Of a DNA stretch of 11,611 bases, positions 7,683 through 11,611 are shown piece after piece. The DNA is from Gammaproteobacteria bacterium. GTDB lineage: Bacteria > Pseudomonadota > Gammaproteobacteria > Pseudomonadales > Azotimanducaceae. The notes below the pieces were generated by a model. The model did not search any database, was not told where the DNA came from, and worked only from the letters and a program-made list of their open reading frames with translations. The position numbers were made by a program, and so were the translations under genes. The DNA lies in the NCBI GenBank assembly GCA_002690405.1, contig NZEI01000005.1, positions 14,022-25,632 of the forward strand. The letters are read 5' to 3'. Positions within the stretch are counted from its first letter, which is position 1. Each line of letters begins with the position of its first letter.

Positions 7683-8849
7683 ATGCTTATCGCATTGAGC
7701 GAAGAACAAACATTCATTCGAGATATGGCTCGAAAGTTTGCGATTGCTGAAATAGCACCTATCGCTGGGCAGCTTGATCGAGATGAGAATCCGGCTAAAA
7801 ACCGAGAGCTATTTTTGGCAAACCTGAAAAAGCTCGCTGAGCTCGGCTTTATGGGCCTGAATGTCAGTTCCGATTTCGGAGGCAGCGATGCCGGTGTTGT
7901 ATCTTTTAGTGTAGCCATCACAGAAATAGCCAGAGCCTGCGCCTCAACTGCAGTGACTATGTCAGTGACAAATATGGTCAGTGAAGTTATTCAAGCTGTG
8001 GCTAACGAAGAGCAAAAGCAACGGTATCTGCCTAAGTTGCTGTCTGGCGATTATGCTGCTGGAAGTTTTTGTTTGTCCGAACAGGGCGCTGGTTCTAATC
8101 CTGCTGCTATGCAAACAAAGGCATCAAGAGATGGCGATCAGTGGGTTATCAATGGCACCAAGGCATGGATAACCAGCGCCGAATACTCGGGCCTGTTTGT
8201 GGTGTGGGCGGTTACCGATGCCGATGCCCCAAGCGGCAAAGGCATTTCTTGTTTCTTAGTTGAGGCCGATACGCCAGGACTAACCATCGGCAAGGCTGAG
8301 CAAAAAATGGGCCAGCATGCGTCCACGACCAATATGGTCAGCTTTGATAATTGTCGAATTCCTGATTCTGCGTTGATGGGTGAGCTGAATGACGGATTTC
8401 GTATTGCTGTGGCCGAGCTAGCAGGTGGACGAATTGGGATAGGTTCTTTGGCACTGGGGGTAGGTTTTGCTGCTATGGATTATGCGCGTCAGTATACAAC
8501 TGAGCGCGAGCAGTTCGGTCACAGTCTTGCCGAGTTTCAAGGTCTACAGTGGATGATATCGGATGCTTATACACAGCTTGAAGCATCGCGCCTGCTATTA
8601 ATGAACGCCGCGTATTTAAAGGAAAGTGGCAAGCCGTTTAACAAGGCGGCGGCTATGGCCAAACTTCATGCAACAGAAACTGGCAATAAGGTCTGCTATA
8701 CCGCTCAGCAATTACTGGGAGGTATGGGCTATACCCAGGACAGTCCGCTGGAGCGTTATGCCCGAGATGTGCGAGTGACTTCCGTCTACGAGGGAACCAG
8801 TGAAATTCAGAGAATCATTATCGCGCGTGAGTTGTTTAATGAGCTGTGA
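7683..8849 (+). CDS. Acyl-CoA dehydrogenase
   Basis: A 388-residue flavoenzyme that introduces an alpha,beta double bond in an acyl-CoA and passes electrons to electron-transfer flavoprotein. It has the helical N-terminal domain (about 1-115), the FAD-contacting loop FCLSEQGAGSN (129-139), the central beta domain with WVINGTKAWITSA (154-166), the signature QLLGGMGYTQDSPLERYARD (343-362), and YEGTSEIQR (369-377), in which Glu370 is the expected catalytic base. The length fits the short/medium-chain group. A good ribosome site AAGGGG (7667-7672, 10 nt spacing) and an in-frame TAA at 7665 fix ATG 7683 as the start. It follows the aldehyde dehydrogenase gene and could act once the acid is converted to its CoA thioester, but no CoA ligase or transferase is in the window. 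Chain length or branching of the substrate is undetermined. Confidence 0.96.
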   Translation: MLIALSEEQTFIRDMARKFAIAEIAPIAGQLDRDENPAKNRELFLANLKKLAELGFMGLNVSSDFGGSDAGVVSFSVAITEIARACASTAVTMSVTNMVSEVIQAVANEEQKQRYLPKLLSGDYAAGSFCLSEQGAGSNPAAMQTKASRDGDQWVINGTKAWITSAEYSGLFVVWAVTDADAPSGKGISCFLVEADTPGLTIGKAEQKMGQHASTTNMVSFDNCRIPDSALMGELNDGFRIAVAELAGGRIGIGSLALGVGFAAMDYARQYTTEREQFGHSLAEFQGLQWMISDAYTQLEASRLLLMNAAYLKESGKPFNKAAAMAKLHATETGNKVCYTAQQLLGGMGYTQDSPLERYARDVRVTSVYEGTSEIQRIIIARELFNEL

Positions 8850-8883
8850 GCGCGCTGATATTTGAGGTTAGGGGACGTCACAA

Positions 8884-8889
8884 AGAGGA
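8884..8889 (+). promoter_or_regulatory. Ribosome binding site that sets a TTG start
   Basis: AGAGGA lies 7 nt ahead of TTG 8897. The next in-frame ATG (codon 20) would cut into the first membrane helix, so the TTG is the likely start. Confidence 0.7.
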
Positions 8890-8896
8890 ATAGCCT

Positions 8897-9979
8897 TTGA
8901 GCCGGATATTTAATGTCTATGTTGTGCCAGCGGCGGTATTTATTTCCGTTGTTATGGGGGGAGGCTATGGCACCGGTAGGGAAGTAGTTGAATTTTTTAC
9001 TCGCTATGGGTTGTTAGGAGGTCTTTTAGGGACCGCTGCTGCGGCCTGTGTATTCGCGCTGGTGCTAGCCTGCACTTATGAATTCGCGCGTGTCTTCCAA
9101 GTCTACGATTACCGGTCTTTTTTTAAGAAACTTATTGGCCCATTTTGGGTGTGCTTTGAAGCCCTCTACCTGCTCCTGTTTCTGCTGGTGCTTGGTGTGG
9201 TGGGTTCCGCGGCTGGCAACATCCTAGAACAAGAATTCGCAATATCTAGTCATTTGGGTATGGCGGGCGTGTTGGGGCTCGTAGTCTTACTCGTATATTT
9301 CGGGCGTGAGGCCATAGAGAAAGTACTCACGTTTTGGTCGATTGGTATGTACCTCGTGTTCGCCTACTACTTTGTTGAAATACTTAATAATGGCCGCGTT
9401 GATATCTTGCAGTCGCTAACTGACGGCGGCATTGAATCAGGCTGGTTGCAGGGAGGCATCCTCTATGCCATGTACAACTTGGCTGTTGCACCAGTATTGC
9501 TGTTTTCCACCCGAGCGATCCAGACGCGACGCGAAGCTCTATTGGCTGGTGTGATCGCCGGCATCGCCGTGATGGTACCCGCTGTGCTTTTCCACATAAG
9601 TTACGCGGCAGGCTATCCAGATGTATTAGAGCAGCCGGTCCCCAATTACTGGATGATGTCCGAATATTCTACAGCGTTACTACTCATGATTTTCTTGGTG
9701 GCACTGCTGGGCACTCTGGTAGAGACCGGTGCTGGGTTGGTGCAAGGCCTTATCGAGCGCATCGAGATGGTAGTGAAAACTGAAGCGGATGCTACCCTGA
9801 GCCAGCCCACAAGAGCCGCTATTGCAGTTGTTACCTTGGTCTTTGGCGGCTTGATGGGTTCACTAGGTATTGTGGCTCTCGTGGCAAAGGGCTATTCAGC
9901 GCTCTCTGTAGGCTTTGCCCTAGTTTATATCGTTCCGGTAACCACCTTGGGCTTAGTGAAAATCATAAAGTCTTGTTAA
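8897..9979 (+). CDS. YkvI-like multi-pass inner-membrane protein (putative transporter of the APC/LeuT-like superfamily)
   Basis: A 360-residue protein with about ten hydrophobic helices, roughly at residues 9-28, 38-62, 84-108, 120-136, 146-163, 187-204, 215-236, 257-280, 305-329 and 335-355. The first helix contains GGGYGTGREVVEFF (21-34), the glycine-rich broken-helix motif typical of the YkvI family (COG3949), whose members are related to amino-acid/cation symporters but have no firmly assigned substrate. Translation probably starts at TTG 8897 with AGAGGA at 7 nt. The gene sits 47 bp behind the acyl-CoA dehydrogenase gene and is likely in the same transcript, which makes it a candidate for moving the pathway substrate or a product across the inner membrane. 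The family assignment is from motif recognition; the transport role is inferred. The next element to the right is a convergent tRNA with a shared terminator. Confidence 0.85.
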   Translation: MSRIFNVYVVPAAVFISVVMGGGYGTGREVVEFFTRYGLLGGLLGTAAAACVFALVLACTYEFARVFQVYDYRSFFKKLIGPFWVCFEALYLLLFLLVLGVVGSAAGNILEQEFAISSHLGMAGVLGLVVLLVYFGREAIEKVLTFWSIGMYLVFAYYFVEILNNGRVDILQSLTDGGIESGWLQGGILYAMYNLAVAPVLLFSTRAIQTRREALLAGVIAGIAVMVPAVLFHISYAAGYPDVLEQPVPNYWMMSEYSTALLLMIFLVALLGTLVETGAGLVQGLIERIEMVVKTEADATLSQPTRAAIAVVTLVFGGLMGSLGIVALVAKGYSALSVGFALVYIVPVTTLGLVKIIKSC

Positions 9980-10044
9980 CCGAACTTTGATTTGCGCATC
10001 ACTTATAGAGCGAAAATTGAATTCTTGAAAGTACACAAGATCTC

Positions 10045-10064
10045 GCTGGTGACTATTTACCAGC
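10045..10064. other. Hairpin behind the YkvI-like gene
   Basis: GCTGGTGA (10045-10052) pairs with TTACCAGC (10057-10064), including one G-T pair, around a CTAT loop. No T-run follows on either strand, so it is not a clear terminator. It overlaps the stop codon of the small leftward open frame described for this interval. Confidence 0.4.
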
Positions 10065-10220
10065 CAAGAAAGTAACAATCTCTCTGGTAGGGCCAAGCGG
10101 ATTACTCAAAACAGCTTTGGCGGTTTTGACCCTTCGGGCTTCGCGTCTGTGACGCTCGGTGCGAAATGCTCGCCAGCTCGCATTTGGTCGAACCGTGTCG
10201 GCGATCTCGTCCAGCCTCAA
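10053..10220 (-). CDS. Possible small arginine-rich protein (55 residues) or remnant, downstream of tRNA-Val
   Basis: A leftward open frame from TTG 10220 to TAG 10053 would encode 55 residues with ten arginines, including RHRREARR in the middle and the C-terminus EIVTFLAGK. There is no ATG in frame and no obvious ribosome site; the frame is bounded upstream by a TAA inside the terminator hairpin. No family is recognised. It lies in the 177-bp interval between the tRNA-Val 3' end and a 19-nt partial copy of that end, which is itself read as NPLGPT in this frame. Small basic proteins have been described from the repeats behind E. coli tyrT, so it may be real, but it could equally be chance or the tail of a decayed gene. 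Confidence 0.25.
   Translation of the reverse strand: MRLDEIADTVRPNASWRAFRTERHRREARRVKTAKAVLSNPLGPTREIVTFLAGK
10085..10103 (-). repeat. Partial copy (17/19) of the tRNA-Val 3' end
   Basis: Positions 10085-10103 match 10262-10280, the last 19 nt of the tRNA gene including CCA, at 17 of 19 bases, in direct orientation and offset by exactly 177 bp. The match stops sharply on both sides, and the rest of a tRNA cannot be recognised next to it. Explanations are a tyrT-like repeat, an old attachment-site scar, or a decayed tandem tRNA. Confidence 0.7.
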
Positions 10221-10229
10221 TCGACCAAT

Positions 10230-10258
10230 AAAAAACCCCGCTTATGGCGGGGTTTTTT
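10230..10258. terminator. Bidirectional intrinsic terminator between tRNA-Val and the YkvI-like gene
   Basis: AAAAAACCCCGC (10230-10241) and GCGGGGTTTTTT (10247-10258) are perfect complements around a TTATG loop, with T-runs when read in either direction. It lies 3 bp past the CCA end of the tRNA and is the only strong terminator after the rightward YkvI-like gene, so it probably serves both convergent transcripts. Confidence 0.9.
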
Positions 10259-10261
10259 CAT

Positions 10262-10338
<77 letters not shown>

Positions 10339-10349
10339 ATATCTGAACT

Positions 10350-10379
10350 GTATTATTTGTAACTGGCTCTACGCCGCAA
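10350..10379 (-). promoter_or_regulatory. Candidate tRNA-Val promoter
   Basis: Leftward TTGCGG (10379-10374), 18 bp, then TAATAC (10355-10350), placed so that transcription would begin about 5 nt before the mature tRNA 5' end. Both boxes match only about half of the consensus. The remaining sequence from 10380 to 10511 shows no gene or clear signal. Confidence 0.35.
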
Positions 10380-10511
10380 CCTTTGTTTTGGCGATCTACC
10401 GGTGTCCGCATGCTGCTGCAGATCGCGCAGTGTAGCTTGGTTTGCTCGGTTTTCAAGATCTAGTGCGCTTTGGCGCAGCAACGAGCCATGCTGGTCAAAG
10501 GCGGTTAAGCA

Positions 10512-11611
10512 ATGACATACTTTCCACATGACCTAGTGGGTATCCTAATGATTTCACTTCTGCTGCTGTTCTTCGCAATAGCCATTGTCACTTCTTTTCT
10601 TTGTTCTTTATGGGAAGCAGTGCTTCTGAGCATCACGCCCTCTTACGCGCAGATTCAGCTACAAAAGGGCAACCGGCTCGGGCATCGCCTTCAGGCATTT
10701 AAGGACGACATTGACCGTCCGTTGGCGGCTATTCTCACACTCAATACCATTGCGCATACTGTCGGCGCTATCGGTGTCGGCGATCAGGCGGCACGAATCT
10801 GGGCAGATGCCAACCCCCTGATCACGGGCCTAGCGGTACCCGCCGCAATGACTCTAGCTATCTTGGTGCTGTCGGAACTTATTCCCAAAACCCTTGGTGC
10901 TAATCACTGGCAATCCTTAGCACCCGTTACCGCTACTTGTTTAGAGTTCATTATTCGTTTGTTGGGACCGTTGGTATGGCTCAGCCAATTGATTACCCGA
11001 AAACTCAAGAACAAAGACGTAACCAGCGCATTCAGCCGCAGCGATTTTGTAGCAATGGCAGATATCGGTGCACAAGATGGGGTGTTCGAAGAACAAGAGT
11101 CGGAAATCATTACTAACCTGTTGAAATTCAGATCCGTACAAGCGAAGGATGTGATGACCCCGCGTACCGTGGTGCGCTCCGCGCCTGCCACCGAAACCTT
11201 CGAGGAATTTTTTGAAAGTAATCGCGAACAGCGTTTCTCGCGTATTCCCCTCTACGAAAACGAGTCTCGCGACCAAGTCATTGGTTATGTATTGAAGGAT
11301 CAAGTATTGGCGAGCATTGTCGATGGCCACCCAACAGATGCTCTGATTTCGCTCAAACGCGAAATCATCGCCGTACCATTCGACTACCCTATTCTGGAGC
11401 TATTTAATCGTTTCTTGAGTGCGCGCGAACAGATCGCGTTAGTTGTGGATGAATTCGGCGGCATGGATGGCATCGTCACCATGGAGGATGTTATCGAAAC
11501 CCTATTGGGAGTCGAAATCGTCGATGAGTCAGACAGAACAGTAGACATGCAAGTTTTAGCCCGCCGCAGTTGGGAACGACGCGCGCGCAGGGTTGGCTTG
11601 AGCGTTGAACC
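10512..11611 (+). CDS. CNNM/CorC (HlyC/TlyC)-family membrane protein with DUF21 and CBS-pair domains, truncated at window edge
   Basis: The first 366 codons of a membrane protein related to CNNM/CorC magnesium transport proteins, also annotated as hemolysin-like. Residues about 8-160 are the DUF21 (CNNM) transmembrane domain, with a first helix at 8-30, SLWEAVLLS (32-40), NTIAHTVGAIGVG (78-90) and the conserved SELIPKTLG (121-129). A linker with VFEEQESEIITNLLKF (191-206) leads to a cytosolic CBS pair starting at DVMTPRTVV (213-221); the second CBS repeat contains VVDEFGGMDGIVTMEDVIETLLG (311-333). The frame is open to the end; most relatives end within a few dozen residues, so little is missing. 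ATG 10512 has AAAGG 10 nt upstream and an in-frame TAA just before it; ATG 10548 is a possible alternative. The gene is divergent from tRNA-Val and appears to be an unrelated chromosomal neighbour. Confidence 0.93.
   Translation, partial: MTYFPHDLVGILMISLLLLFFAIAIVTSFLCSLWEAVLLSITPSYAQIQLQKGNRLGHRLQAFKDDIDRPLAAILTLNTIAHTVGAIGVGDQAARIWADANPLITGLAVPAAMTLAILVLSELIPKTLGANHWQSLAPVTATCLEFIIRLLGPLVWLSQLITRKLKNKDVTSAFSRSDFVAMADIGAQDGVFEEQESEIITNLLKFRSVQAKDVMTPRTVVRSAPATETFEEFFESNREQRFSRIPLYENESRDQVIGYVLKDQVLASIVDGHPTDALISLKREIIAVPFDYPILELFNRFLSAREQIALVVDEFGGMDGIVTMEDVIETLLGVEIVDESDRTVDMQVLARRSWERRARRVGLSVE

Noticed and set aside
10402..10455. Tiny open frame MLLQIAQCSLVCSVFKI between tRNA-Val and the CNNM gene
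   Set aside because: Seventeen codons, no ribosome site, no context; expected by chance.
10941..11330. Long leftward open frame of 129 codons
   Set aside because: It is antisense to the CNNM/CorC gene, which shows clear family motifs throughout; the antisense product has no recognisable features.

Overview
The window looks like chromosomal DNA of a Gram-negative bacterium, most probably an aquatic or marine gammaproteobacterium. The reasons are a TonB-dependent outer-membrane receptor with a classical signal peptide and TonB box, moderate G+C, Shine-Dalgarno starts, and a tRNA-Val(GAC) gene of gammaproteobacterial type with encoded CCA. The exact lineage cannot be settled from the sequence alone.

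Positions 1-3762 form a divergent control unit. A TetR-family regulator and, behind it, a GMC flavin oxidoreductase (cut by the left edge) are read leftward. A TonB-dependent receptor is read rightward. Between them lies a 30-bp, nearly perfect inverted repeat (1427-1456). It covers the -35 box of a good candidate receptor promoter and the -10 box of a candidate tetR promoter, as expected of an autoregulatory TetR operator. A strong intrinsic terminator (3782-3837) closes the receptor unit.

Positions 3914-9979 hold four genes on the + strand: a secreted S9-family serine peptidase, an NAD(P)-dependent aldehyde dehydrogenase, an acyl-CoA dehydrogenase, and a YkvI-like multi-pass membrane protein with a TTG start. 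With the receptor and the GMC dehydrogenase they make a plausible uptake-and-oxidation pathway: receptor import, periplasmic hydrolysis, alcohol to aldehyde to acid, acyl-CoA desaturation, and inner-membrane transport. The acyl-CoA ligase such a route would need is not in the window, and the substrate is unknown.

Positions 9980-10511 are an RNA and intergenic segment. A leftward tRNA-Val(GAC) gene is followed by a bidirectional terminator. Further downstream, exactly 177 bp from the tRNA 3' end, is a 17/19 copy of the last 19 nt of the tRNA. The interval between also holds a short arginine-rich open frame. This resembles the repeats behind E. coli tyrT and is the most unusual feature of the window.

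From 10512 to the right edge is a CNNM/CorC-type (DUF21 plus CBS pair) membrane protein, nearly complete but cut by the window end and apparently unrelated to the catabolic genes.
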